Shown piece after piece: positions 45,304-53,320 of a stretch of DNA of 64,000 nucleotides (positions are counted from its first letter, which is position 1; each line of letters begins with the position of its first letter). The DNA comes from JADLHS01 sp044225555 (GTDB taxonomy: Bacteria > Verrucomicrobiota > Verrucomicrobiia > Limisphaerales > JADLHS01): assembly GCA_044225555.1 (NCBI GenBank), contig JBGAIM010000013.1:62001-126000 (forward strand). Reading direction: 5' to 3'. Made by a program: the position numbers and the translations under genes. The notes under the pieces were generated by a model that was not told where the DNA came from, did no database searches, and saw only the letters and a list, made by a program, of their open reading frames with translations.

Positions 45304-45612
45304 TTACTTAGCTTTAGTTTGCTGGAGGATTTGCTCCAGCAGGTCGATGTAGCCGGCGAAGGCCTTCTTGCCAGTGGCCGTCAGCGAGCAGGTGGTGAGC
45401 GGACGATTGTTCGCGTAGGACTTGCTGACGGAGACATAGCCCGCTTCCTGCAACGTGCGCATATGCGAAGTGAGATTGCCGTCCGTCATGTCGAGCGTAT
45501 CGCGCAGTTCGGTGAAGGAAAGCTCTGGCGAGGCGGCGAGCATGGACATGATCGCCAGCCGGCCTTTCTCGTGAATCACACGATCGAGCTGGAGAAAGGG
45601 TTCCGGGTTCAC
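45304..45612 (-). CDS. Winged-helix transcriptional regulator
   Basis: A 102-residue DNA-binding protein of the ArsR/MarR-like type. The reader helix region is FTELRDTLDMTDGNLTSHMRTLQEAGYVSV, then a wing with RPLTTCSLTATGKKAFAGYIDLLEQIL, which is also the dimerisation helix. There is no sensor domain, so signal input may come from the partner. It starts inside the stop of the membrane gene (ATGA or GTGA-type overlap), the standard arrangement of regulator/membrane-protein pairs. It is a good candidate binder of the two 18-bp palindromes flanking the pair. Confidence 0.88.
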   Translation of the reverse strand: MNPEPFLQLDRVIHEKGRLAIMSMLAASPELSFTELRDTLDMTDGNLTSHMRTLQEAGYVSVSKSYANNRPLTTCSLTATGKKAFAGYIDLLEQILQQTKAK

Positions 45613-46247
45613 GATTCATTCCCACGCTTTTCGGTGAAGTAGAGATAAATCCCAGAAGCCAAATGTAATCCGCCGAAGACGCCAGCCATCAACAAATGAG
45701 GGTGGAGAGTTACTGACTTGAACTGCTCGGAGCAAATAGCGTTCACCAGCAGGATGCAGCCAGCGGTTATGAAAATGCCACCTAGAATCCGGATTCCCCG
45801 CGAGATGGAGAATCCTGCTGAATGGAGTGCACATCCGTAGAACGACGCCCACATTGTTATGAGAACGTTCTGCAGCATCGCATTGGCGCCTCTGCTTTCG
45901 ATGCCGAAGGCGATAGCAACACCGACAAACATCCCGACGGCGAGCGGTGGTAACATGGCCTGCGCAACGCGCCTCGTCGGTAGCGACCAAAACGGCTCAG
46001 CATCTTTCAATGATTGCCGACGCACGAGCAGGAGTGATCCCAATAAGACGGCTGCTGCCACACTATTCCAAAAAAGAACAAAGCCGCGATCAGAGTTGAT
46101 CTGCAATTGCCAACCGGCGATGCCAGCTACAATTCCAACCACGCCACAAAATGTCATTATTGGCGCCAGCGCGCGCCGGTAGAGCGCTGAACGTTCCATA
46201 AGGGTGCGGATGGTCTGCAGATTCTCGGCCGCCCAGTTCGTTTCCAT
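45609..46247 (-). CDS. Membrane protein paired with the winged-helix regulator
   Basis: A 212-residue protein with about five or six hydrophobic segments after a short cytoplasmic amphipathic N-terminus (NWAAENLQTIRTLMERSALYRRALAP). No family function is known to me; such proteins often sit with one-domain regulators. The ATG at 46247 is chosen because the palindrome 46253-46270 covers the ATG at 46262. It is the first gene of the pair, with the regulator overlapping its end. Confidence 0.7.
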   Translation of the reverse strand: METNWAAENLQTIRTLMERSALYRRALAPIMTFCGVVGIVAGIAGWQLQINSDRGFVLFWNSVAAAVLLGSLLLVRRQSLKDAEPFWSLPTRRVAQAMLPPLAVGMFVGVAIAFGIESRGANAMLQNVLITMWASFYGCALHSAGFSISRGIRILGGIFITAGCILLVNAICSEQFKSVTLHPHLLMAGVFGGLHLASGIYLYFTEKRGNES

Positions 46248-46252
46248 GCCGT

Positions 46253-46270
46253 CACTTTGCATTACAAAGT
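46253..46270. promoter_or_regulatory. Candidate operator upstream of the membrane/regulator pair
   Basis: CACTTTGCATTACAAAGT has the inverted repeat CTTTG-N5-CAAAG and is the near-identical partner of the site at 45249-45266. It ends 6 bases before the chosen start codon. A -35-like TTGACA (minus strand, 46276-46281) lies just upstream, which fits repression or a very short leader. Confidence 0.6.
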
Positions 46271-46334
46271 CAAAATGTCAAGCATGGTGAAGGCAACGGA
46301 ATTAACGGCCGAGGAATCGGGTGGAACTTGGTCG

Positions 46335-46397
46335 GAGGAATGATTGTCAGCGGAATGGAGGACGGTTCTGCCTTCATTCCGCTGACACTCATTCCCC
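46335..46397. repeat. Long imperfect inverted repeat (27-bp arms)
   Basis: Arms at 46335-46361 and 46371-46397 pair over 27 bp with three mismatches around a 9-base loop; the core GTCAGCGGAATG / CATTCCGCTGAC is perfect. It lies just past the stop of the alcohol-dehydrogenase gene (minus strand), so it could end that transcript, but there is no T-tract. Its length suggests a REP- or MITE-like element. Confidence 0.75.
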
Positions 46398-46400
46398 TCA

Positions 46401-47432
46401 CTAGCTTGGCTGAATCAGCACCTTGCCGAGCACGGAGCGGGCGCGAAGCTTGGCGAAGGCAGCGGGTGATTCGGCGAGGGAGAAGACGGAATCAATCACC
46501 GGTTTGAGTTTGCCGGCAGCAGCCCATTCGAGCGTGGTTCGAATATCGGCGCGGGTGCGGCCATAGCTGCCAATGAGGCGTTGTTGTTTTACAAAGATTG
46601 GCCAGAGGTTGAGCTTAACTTCGCGACCAGCGGTGGCGCCACAAGTGACAATCGTTCCGCCGCGCGCGAGACAGTCGAAACATTTTGTCAGCACGTCGCC
46701 GCCGACGTGCTCGACGACCAAGTCCACGCCGCGTTTGTTCGTCAGCTTGCGGATTTCGACGGGCCAGTGGGCTTGTGTGGAATCCACGACGAATTCAGCG
46801 CCCAGTTGCTTGGCGAGGCTGCGCTTGGCTTCCGTCGAACCCGTGCTGATGACCCGGGCGCCGAGTTGTTTTGCGATCTGGATGGCGGCTGAACCAACTC
46901 CGCTGGCGCCGCCCATGACGAGCACCCAATTGCCGGGCGTCACTTGGGTCCGGTTAGTGAGCATGTGCATGGCGGTGCTGCCGGCGAGGGTCAGAGCAGC
47001 GGAGGTGTTGAAGTCGAGTCGCTCTGGCAGTTTTACCAGTGCTCGTGCCGGCACGATGACTTGCTCGGCGAAGCCGCCGTCGCGTGACACGCCGAGCAGT
47101 TCACCTTTGACGCAGATGGATTCATCGCCGCGTTGGCAGAACTCGCATTCGCCGCAGAACAGGTTCGACTGAACAGCGACGCGGTCGCCAGCGTTCCAGT
47201 CTTTCACGGCGTTGCCAACGGAGAATACTATACCAGCCACTTCACCGCCCGGCGTGCGCGGCAGGGGAATTTGAATGGGCAGACCGGCAGATTCGAGCCA
47301 GAGGTCGAGGTGGTTAAGACCGCACGCTTGAACGCTGACAACCGCTTCATCGGGGCCGGGCCGCGGATCAGGCAGTTCGCGCAGTTCAAATCTTCCGGAC
47401 TGGCCATGGGCGACGAGTTGGAGCGCTTTCAC
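46401..47432 (-). CDS. Zinc-containing alcohol dehydrogenase-family oxidoreductase
   Basis: A 343-residue medium-chain dehydrogenase/reductase. The catalytic part shows CGLNHLDLWL, PGGEVAGIV and the structural-zinc Cys cluster CGECEFCQRGDESIC. The cofactor part has VLVMGGASGVGSAAIQIAKQLGARVI, a GxGxxG-like NAD(P) loop of the quinone-oxidoreductase style. The catalytic-zinc His at the usual place is not obvious (NHLD), so activity may resemble quinone oxidoreductases or crotonyl-CoA-like reductases. No operon partners. The hairpin at 46335-46397 follows. Confidence 0.9.
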   Translation of the reverse strand: MKALQLVAHGQSGRFELRELPDPRPGPDEAVVSVQACGLNHLDLWLESAGLPIQIPLPRTPGGEVAGIVFSVGNAVKDWNAGDRVAVQSNLFCGECEFCQRGDESICVKGELLGVSRDGGFAEQVIVPARALVKLPERLDFNTSAALTLAGSTAMHMLTNRTQVTPGNWVLVMGGASGVGSAAIQIAKQLGARVISTGSTEAKRSLAKQLGAEFVVDSTQAHWPVEIRKLTNKRGVDLVVEHVGGDVLTKCFDCLARGGTIVTCGATAGREVKLNLWPIFVKQQRLIGSYGRTRADIRTTLEWAAAGKLKPVIDSVFSLAESPAAFAKLRARSVLGKVLIQPS

Positions 47433-47618
47433 AAAGCGATGATATGTCGGTGGTGCGCGGAGGCGGAGTGAATTCTTGCCCGAATTGAGAAGGCAAAGCC
47501 TGTTGACAACATTATCGGCTTCATTAGCCTGCGAACAGCGGCTGGGGTTGGAAACGAGGCCGGGCCTCGCCCGAAGCGGGAGTCCAACTGCGGCAGCCCA
47601 AACCTTGAGGAATTATTT

Positions 47619-48188
47619 ATGAGCAACATGACCAAGAGATGTTTCATTGTCGCGCTGGCCCTGGGGATTTTTGCCTTCGCTACCGCTAGGGCGCAGGCCA
47701 AGGATAAAACTGAGGATGAACTGATCGCGGCGTTGTCGTTGCCGAAGGAAAAGACAGTCATCAACGCGATGCAGGAGATGGAGAAGCTTTATCCCACCAG
47801 CACCAAATGTCAGGACGCCATCAAGCCGCTTTTGACCGACAGTCGCAAGCCGGTCGTTCGCAAGGCGGCCCGTGTATTGGGCGTGATGAGCGCGCCGGTA
47901 AGCGAGGCCGACTTGAAAAACATCGCGGCGTTGCTCAAGAGTACGGACAAATACGAAATCATTGACGGCCTCAAGGCGTTGCGTGGCTTGAAAGCGCAGA
48001 GCACCATCCCGGAAATCACGCCGTTGCTGAAAAACTCGGACAAGAATGTGATTCGTGATGCCATCCGCACACTGGCGGTGCTGGGTGACAAGAGCCTGGT
48101 GCCGACCATTCAGCCGTTCATGGATTTTCCGGATTTGGCGGTGCAGAAGGACGCAGCGGATGCGCTGACGATTTTGAAGCAGAAATAA
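47619..48188 (+). CDS. Exported HEAT-repeat protein
   Basis: A 189-residue protein with a signal peptide (to about residue 26, TARAQA) and then three to four HEAT/PBS-lyase-like repeats such as AIKPLLTDSRKPVVRKAARVLGVM and EITPLLKNSDKNVIRDAIRTLAVLGD. These form a helical scaffold for protein contacts, here outside the cytoplasm; the partner is unknown. GAGG lies eight bases before the ATG at 47619. A terminator hairpin follows. Confidence 0.85.
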   Translation: MSNMTKRCFIVALALGIFAFATARAQAKDKTEDELIAALSLPKEKTVINAMQEMEKLYPTSTKCQDAIKPLLTDSRKPVVRKAARVLGVMSAPVSEADLKNIAALLKSTDKYEIIDGLKALRGLKAQSTIPEITPLLKNSDKNVIRDAIRTLAVLGDKSLVPTIQPFMDFPDLAVQKDAADALTILKQK

Positions 48189-48213
48189 CCAAAACGGAAC
48201 GTAATTTCATCCG

Positions 48214-48248
48214 CGGCGCATCCGGTTTTGCTGGATGCGCCGATTGTT
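48214..48248 (+). terminator. Intrinsic terminator of the HEAT-protein gene
   Basis: A 10-bp perfect stem (CGGCGCATCC / GGATGCGCCG) with a 9-base loop, followed by ATTGTTTTT, 26 bases after the stop codon. Confidence 0.85.
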
Positions 48249-48337
48249 TTTGGGGGAAGTATCTGGAGCACAACTGTGACTTGATTGCGGGCTGGAGGGG
48301 CGTAGGGTTGAATTGAACCTTCAGCGAAAGGATCATT

Positions 48338-48799
48338 ATGCCAGTCAAAAAACTCAAACAGTTCCTCGATGAGCATCAAGTCAAGTATGTGTGTATTACT
48401 CACTCGAAGGCGTACACAGCGCAGGAAGTTGCCGCGTCGGCGCACGTTCCTGGTCGGGTCATGGCCAAGGTGGTAATTGTGGAGTTGGACGGGATCATGG
48501 CGATGGCAGTGCTGCCAGCGAATCGGAAAGTTGTCTTACAGGACTTGCGGGATGTCACGGGGTCGGAGCAGGCACGGTTTGCGTCGGAGGAAAAATTCCA
48601 GAGTCGCTTCCCGGATTGCGAGATTGGCGCGATGCCGCCGTTCGGGAATCTGTACGGCATGGAGGTGTTCGTGGCGGAGTCGCTGGCCGGAAATCCGGAG
48701 ATTGCATTCAATGCCGGTTCACATGAAGAAATCCTCAAGCTCAACTATGCGGACTTCGAGCGATTGGTGAAGCCGAACGTGATGAGTTTCACGACCTGA
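48338..48799 (+). CDS. YbaK/EbsC-family aminoacyl-tRNA deacylase
   Basis: A 153-residue single-domain protein of the YbaK/ProX fold, which hydrolyses mischarged Cys-, Ala- or other tRNAs. Characteristic parts are THSKAYTAQEVAASAHVPGRVMAKVVIVELDG (with a catalytic-type Lys), PANRKVVLQDLRDV and GAMPPFGNLYGMEVFVAESLAG. Substrate cannot be read. AAAGGATCATT precedes the ATG. It is convergent with the oxidoreductase gene at 48876. Confidence 0.9.
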   Translation: MPVKKLKQFLDEHQVKYVCITHSKAYTAQEVAASAHVPGRVMAKVVIVELDGIMAMAVLPANRKVVLQDLRDVTGSEQARFASEEKFQSRFPDCEIGAMPPFGNLYGMEVFVAESLAGNPEIAFNAGSHEEILKLNYADFERLVKPNVMSFTT

Positions 48800-48808
48800 C
48801 CGATTGCT

Positions 48809-48872
48809 GTAGCCGCCGACGTGAGGAGGCGGAGGGAGCGAACCGAGCCCGCCTCGTCACCTCGGCGGCTAC
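48809..48872. repeat. Inverted repeat between convergent genes
   Basis: Arms 48809-48832 and 48849-48872 pair over 24 bp with two symmetrical mismatches (C:C and G:G) around a 16-base loop. Outer ends are GTAGCCGCCGA and TCGGCGGCTAC. It lies exactly between the ends of ybaK and the oxidoreductase gene, where a REP-like element or bidirectional terminator is expected. Confidence 0.75.
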
Positions 48873-48875
48873 TTC

Positions 48876-50378
48876 TCAAGCCAAGCTTGTCTGGAACTGC
48901 TTCCCGTCGCGCTGGCATTGAATCTGGATGACGTGGCGGCCGGAGTAGATGCAGGGCGGCACGCCACCGCCGGGCATGACCCATTGGCCCGCCATGTAGA
49001 AATTATCCAGCCCGGGCAGTGTTTTCTTGAACGGCGTCCGCAGTGCCTTGGGCGTGGGCGACCAGCCCATGAAGGCGCCCTCATGATTGAGCGTGAAGCG
49101 CCAGGTCGTGTGCGGCGTGGCCATGTCCACAAGTTCCACCTGCGACGTGATGCCGGGATAGTGTGGTTCGAGCCGGGCGAGGGCCTCGTCACAAACACGC
49201 TTTTTCTCCGCGTGATAGTTGTCGCGATTCTGGAGCAGGTCGTTCCAGAACTTCCAGTCGGTGATGAACAACACCTGGAACACCGTCCGGCCGGGTGGGG
49301 AAAACTTGCCGCCGTAGTTGAAGATGCGAATGGGAAAGCCATCAATGGTCACGTTGCCGATCTTCATCGTGTCCTTGAGCAGGAGAAAACGCAAAGGCGG
49401 TTCGCCAGTGAACTCACGCCGCACGCCGAAGCTCAACGTGACGATGGGGCGCAGTTGCGGCCACGAGTCGTAGCGTTGTTTAATGGCCTTGCCTACGTAT
49501 TTTCCGCCCAGCAGATTGAAAATAGTGCTGGAGCCGTCCCCGGCGGAAACGACCACATCGGCACGTTCCTCGCGTCCGTCTTCCATCCGCACCCCGATCG
49601 CCCGCCCATGTTCAACGATGATTTCCTTCACGGTGGAGTCAAAGGCGATTTCGCCGCCGAGCCCACGGTAGCGTTCCACGAGACTGTCAATGAAGTCGTG
49701 GCAACTATTTTGCAGCAGGGCCAATTGCTGGTTTGCCAGGAGCGACAGGATGAGCAGCACGAACCACATGGGCATTTCAGGCAGGAATAGGTGCGTCATC
49801 ACCCGGCGCAAGGCTTCATTTTGGAAGCGTTGAGTGAATTGTTTCAAAGGCTCGTTGTACGGACCGCCGAGATAGCGCAGCGCGCGACGCAAATGCCACA
49901 GCTGTTTCAGCGGGCCGAGCATTCCCAGCAACTCAACTGGCGTCTCCATCGTCTTGAACATGTCGGTGCGCTGGAATGCGCGCACCCCGGCGACAAAATC
50001 ATCAATGGCTCGTGCGTCTTCGGGGGCGAGCCGTTTCAAGTCGCGCGTCAGTTCGTCGAGATTCGTGGTGAAACTCACGCGCTGGCCGCTGATCTCGTCG
50101 GTGAACGCACAGTAGTTCGTCAGGTCGGGGTAGGTGCGGTTGTGGAAGATTCCCAACTCGCGATAAATGTCATGGCACGCGGAGCCGGGCCTGTGGCCCA
50201 TCAAGTAATGGATGCCACCGTCAATGAGGTAGTCCTTGTGCTTCCACGCCTTGGCGACGCCGCCGGGTTCGCTGTGATGTTCGAGGATGCGGGTGCGATA
50301 CCCGTTCATCCGGCCATAACAGCCGGTGGCCAGTCCCGCCACGCCCGCGCCGATGATGATGATGGATTTTTCAGCCAT
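48876..50378 (-). CDS. Phytoene desaturase/carotenoid isomerase-like FAD oxidoreductase
   Basis: A 500-residue flavoprotein of the CrtI/CrtISO superfamily. The N-terminal dinucleotide fold is IIIIGAGVAGLATGCYGRMNGYRTRILEHHSEPGG, followed by DGGIHYLMG, and the C-terminal FAD-binding part is LDNFYMAGQWVMPGGGVPPCIYSGRHVI. Related enzymes desaturate or isomerise polyenes; the real substrate is unknown. The ATG at 50378 fits the fold start. It is divergent from the ammonia-lyase operon, with 121 bases between start codons. Confidence 0.85.
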   Translation of the reverse strand: MAEKSIIIIGAGVAGLATGCYGRMNGYRTRILEHHSEPGGVAKAWKHKDYLIDGGIHYLMGHRPGSACHDIYRELGIFHNRTYPDLTNYCAFTDEISGQRVSFTTNLDELTRDLKRLAPEDARAIDDFVAGVRAFQRTDMFKTMETPVELLGMLGPLKQLWHLRRALRYLGGPYNEPLKQFTQRFQNEALRRVMTHLFLPEMPMWFVLLILSLLANQQLALLQNSCHDFIDSLVERYRGLGGEIAFDSTVKEIIVEHGRAIGVRMEDGREERADVVVSAGDGSSTIFNLLGGKYVGKAIKQRYDSWPQLRPIVTLSFGVRREFTGEPPLRFLLLKDTMKIGNVTIDGFPIRIFNYGGKFSPPGRTVFQVLFITDWKFWNDLLQNRDNYHAEKKRVCDEALARLEPHYPGITSQVELVDMATPHTTWRFTLNHEGAFMGWSPTPKALRTPFKKTLPGLDNFYMAGQWVMPGGGVPPCIYSGRHVIQIQCQRDGKQFQTSLA

Positions 50379-50499
50379 GAAACTGCACGTCTTCCGCTTA
50401 ACTCTCTGATTTGACAAACTAAAACGGACGCCAGCAAACAGGGCCGCGCTTGCTTGTTCAAGCAGTTTGTTGTAGAACGCCGCTCCATTTTGTCACGCG

Positions 50500-52077
50500 A
50501 TGATCGCACTGGACGGACACAAACTCTCCATTCCCGAGGTCTGGCAAATCGCCACGCGGCTGGTTCCCTGTGAACTGGCGGCGGAGGCCCGCCCGCTCAT
50601 TCACCGCAGTCGCGAACTGGTCGAATCGCTCGCCGCGCAACCGCGCGCCATTTACGGCATCAACACCGGGTTCGGTCCGTTGAGCGGCTTCCGCGTGTCG
50701 GATGCGGACTTGGGGCAACATCAGGTCAATCTGCTGCACCACTTGACTGTGGGGCAGGGGACTTTGTTCTCCGAGGCGGAAACGCGCGCCATCATGCTGA
50801 CGCGCGCGAATGCTTTGGCGCGGGGCTACTCGGGTATTCGCGAAGAACTCATCGAACTTTTGCTCGCGGCACTGAATCGCGGGGTGCTTCCAGAGATTCC
50901 GAATGAAGGTTCGGTGGGCGCAAGCGGTGATTTGGTGCCGCTGGCGCACATGGCGGGATTGCTGGTGGGCTTTGGTCATGCGCGCTTCAAAGGCGAGCGA
51001 CTGCCCGCGACCGAGGCATTGAAACGCGCCGGGCTTACGCCAGTGACGTTGCAATGCAAGGAAGGGCTGGCGCTGGTGAATGGCACTTCCGTCATGACCG
51101 GGTTGGCGGCACTGGCAACGCATGAAGCGGATCGAGTGCTGCGTTGGATGGAGTTACTCACGTCGTGTCTGTTTCAGGTGCTCGGTGGTGAACCCGAGGC
51201 GTTGTGTCAGCAGGCCCAGCGCGCCCGTGGTTTTCGAGGGCAATCGCTGGTGGCCTTGCGCATCAGTAATTCACTCCGCACGCATCCAGATTTCGCCAAG
51301 CGCATTGACGATCATCAGTGGGGCACACAACCGAAGTCCGTTGACTCCGGTGCGGAGATTCAGGATCCGTATTCACTGCGTTGCACCCCGCAAATCCTCG
51401 GCGCGGTTCAGGAGGCGAACTGGCATGTCGAGCACGTTGTTACACGTGAACTCAATGCGAGCACGGACAACCCGTTGGTCTTTGCCGACACCGGCATGGT
51501 GATACATTGCGGCAATTTTTATGGCCAGCAGATCGCGATGGTCAGCGATTACCTGCGCATGGGATTGATCAAGCTGGCGCTGCTGGCGGACCGTCAAATC
51601 GAGCGATTGGTCAACTGGCGTTACAGTCGCGGTCTGCCACCGTTGCTCGCGGCGGGAGCCCCAGGGCTGAACACAGGTTTCGGTGGGGCGCAATTACTAG
51701 CCACATCGCTCGCGGCGGAAGCGCGCCTGCTCGGCACGCCGGCTTCGATCCAAACCATTTCTACCAACGCGAACAATCAGGACGTGGTGAGCATGGGTTG
51801 CATCGCCGCCAAGATGACGCGCACCGCGTTGCCGCTCGTTTGGAAATTGGTGGCCATTGAAGCCCTCGCGTTGGTGCAAGCCGCTGATGCGCGCGGGAAG
51901 GAAAAAGTCCTGGGCGGCGACTACCGCAAGCTTTACGAGTTGGTGCGGAGCGTTTCGCCAACGTTGGAGCGGGATCGTCCCCTCGCGGATGACATTGCGC
52001 GGGTCGTGACCTTGGTACAGTCTGAGGCAGCACAGCAGGATTGCCTGCGAGAAATGGAAAATCATGAAGCCGATTGA
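50500..52077 (+). CDS. Aromatic amino acid ammonia-lyase, tyrosine type predicted
   Basis: A 525-residue MIO-enzyme. The cofactor triad Ala142-Ser143-Gly144 is in GSVGASGDLVPLAH; YGINTGFGPLS, NGTSVMTG and NPLVF / QDVVSMG are conserved. The selectivity pair at residues 81-82 is His-Leu (LLHHLTVG), as in tyrosine ammonia-lyases, not the Ser-His of histidase or the Phe-Leu of phenylalanine lyases. So it probably makes p-coumarate from tyrosine. Only one hut-type gene is present, which argues against histidine degradation. Its end overlaps the halogenase start by 14 bases. Confidence 0.88.
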   Translation: MIALDGHKLSIPEVWQIATRLVPCELAAEARPLIHRSRELVESLAAQPRAIYGINTGFGPLSGFRVSDADLGQHQVNLLHHLTVGQGTLFSEAETRAIMLTRANALARGYSGIREELIELLLAALNRGVLPEIPNEGSVGASGDLVPLAHMAGLLVGFGHARFKGERLPATEALKRAGLTPVTLQCKEGLALVNGTSVMTGLAALATHEADRVLRWMELLTSCLFQVLGGEPEALCQQAQRARGFRGQSLVALRISNSLRTHPDFAKRIDDHQWGTQPKSVDSGAEIQDPYSLRCTPQILGAVQEANWHVEHVVTRELNASTDNPLVFADTGMVIHCGNFYGQQIAMVSDYLRMGLIKLALLADRQIERLVNWRYSRGLPPLLAAGAPGLNTGFGGAQLLATSLAAEARLLGTPASIQTISTNANNQDVVSMGCIAAKMTRTALPLVWKLVAIEALALVQAADARGKEKVLGGDYRKLYELVRSVSPTLERDRPLADDIARVVTLVQSEAAQQDCLREMENHEAD

Positions 52078-53311
52078 GACAGATGTTTTGGTCATCGGGG
52101 CCGGCCCGGCAGGCGCGATTGCCGCGGCCTCGTTGAAACGGGAGGGATTCAACCCGCTGGTGGTGGAGAAGCAACGCTTCCCGCGTTTCGTGATCGGCGA
52201 GAGCCTCCTGCCGCACACGATGGATATGCTGCAGCAGGTCGGGGTGATGGAGGCGGTGAAGGCGCAGGGTTACATGGAAAAGCACGGGGCGGTGTTCATG
52301 CGCGGTGATCAGGCCTGCAACTTCGATTTTGCCAATCAGTATTCGTCCGGCTGGAAATACACGTATCAGGTGCCGCGCGCTGATTTCGACAAGGTGGTTG
52401 CTGATGCCGTGGCGGCGCAGGGAGTGAACATTCTTTACGGTCACGGCGTTTCGGCCGTGAACTTCGTAAACTCCCACGTCGAGGTGAAAATTGATCAACC
52501 CGACGGATCGCAGCGTGATCTGAGCGCGCGGTTTGTGCTCGATTGCAGCGGTTATGGCCGGGTGTTGCCGCGGTTGCTTGATCTCGAAGTGCCGTCCAAG
52601 TTCCCGACGCGCGAGGCGCTCTTCTCGCATGTTACCGGAGATGTCCGTCCGCCCGAACGGGAACAGGGCAAAATCTGGATTTGCATGCATCCGCAGGACG
52701 CGTGGATCTGGATCATTCCCTTTTCCAACGGCAAGACCAGTGTGGGAGTGGTGGCGAAGCCGGAGTTCTTCCAGCGTTTTTCCGGAGACCCTGAGACTCA
52801 GTTCCGCGCGATCCTGATGAGTGATCCCAACGCTGCGGAACGGCTTTCGAAGGTTCAGTTGGCTTTTCCGCCTGAGCGCATCAAGGGTTACTCCTGTTCG
52901 GTGAAACAACTTTTCGGTCCGCACTACGCGCTCACGGGCAACGCCACTGAATTTCTCGATCCGATCTTCAGTTCCGGGGTCACGCTGGCGATGGAATCAT
53001 CGCTCCGCGCTGCGAAACTGACGGCCCGCGAGTTGCGGGGTGAAACCGTCAACTGGCAGGTGGATTACACCGATTACGTGATGCAGGGCGTGGATACCTT
53101 CCGGGCCTACGTGCTGGCCTGGTATGAATCCATCCTGCCGACGATTTTCTTCAACGCGCGTCGCAGCCCGGAGATCATGCGGCAGATTTGCTCGGTGCTG
53201 GCCGGTTATGTCTGGGACAAATCGAATCCCTACGTCGCCCAACCCGACCGGGCGCTGGCGGTGCTGGCCAAGCTGGCCGCGGGCGGCGGCGCACGATCCA
53301 CGGCAAATTGA
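52064..53311 (+). CDS. Flavin-dependent halogenase-like monooxygenase
   Basis: A 415-residue FAD enzyme. The dinucleotide fold DVLVIGAGPAGAIAAASLKREG is followed by VIGESLLPHTMDML, the PRADFDKVV segment after KYTYQV, the WxWxIP halogenase signature (WIWIIP) and a late GNATEFLDPIFSSGVTLAM. The signature favours halogenation, but related geranylgeranyl reductase-like and hydroxylase enzymes share most of it. It is coupled to the ammonia-lyase (overlap) and followed by the methyltransferase after 9 bases, so a small tailoring operon is likely. Confidence 0.8.
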   Translation: MKPIETDVLVIGAGPAGAIAAASLKREGFNPLVVEKQRFPRFVIGESLLPHTMDMLQQVGVMEAVKAQGYMEKHGAVFMRGDQACNFDFANQYSSGWKYTYQVPRADFDKVVADAVAAQGVNILYGHGVSAVNFVNSHVEVKIDQPDGSQRDLSARFVLDCSGYGRVLPRLLDLEVPSKFPTREALFSHVTGDVRPPEREQGKIWICMHPQDAWIWIIPFSNGKTSVGVVAKPEFFQRFSGDPETQFRAILMSDPNAAERLSKVQLAFPPERIKGYSCSVKQLFGPHYALTGNATEFLDPIFSSGVTLAMESSLRAAKLTARELRGETVNWQVDYTDYVMQGVDTFRAYVLAWYESILPTIFFNARRSPEIMRQICSVLAGYVWDKSNPYVAQPDRALAVLAKLAAGGGARSTAN

Positions 53312-53320
53312 TCTGCGGTC

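Noticed and set aside
50500..52077. Histidine ammonia-lyase (hutH) assignment
   Set aside because: The selectivity residues are His-Leu rather than Ser-His, and no other hut genes are present. Tyrosine type is more likely.
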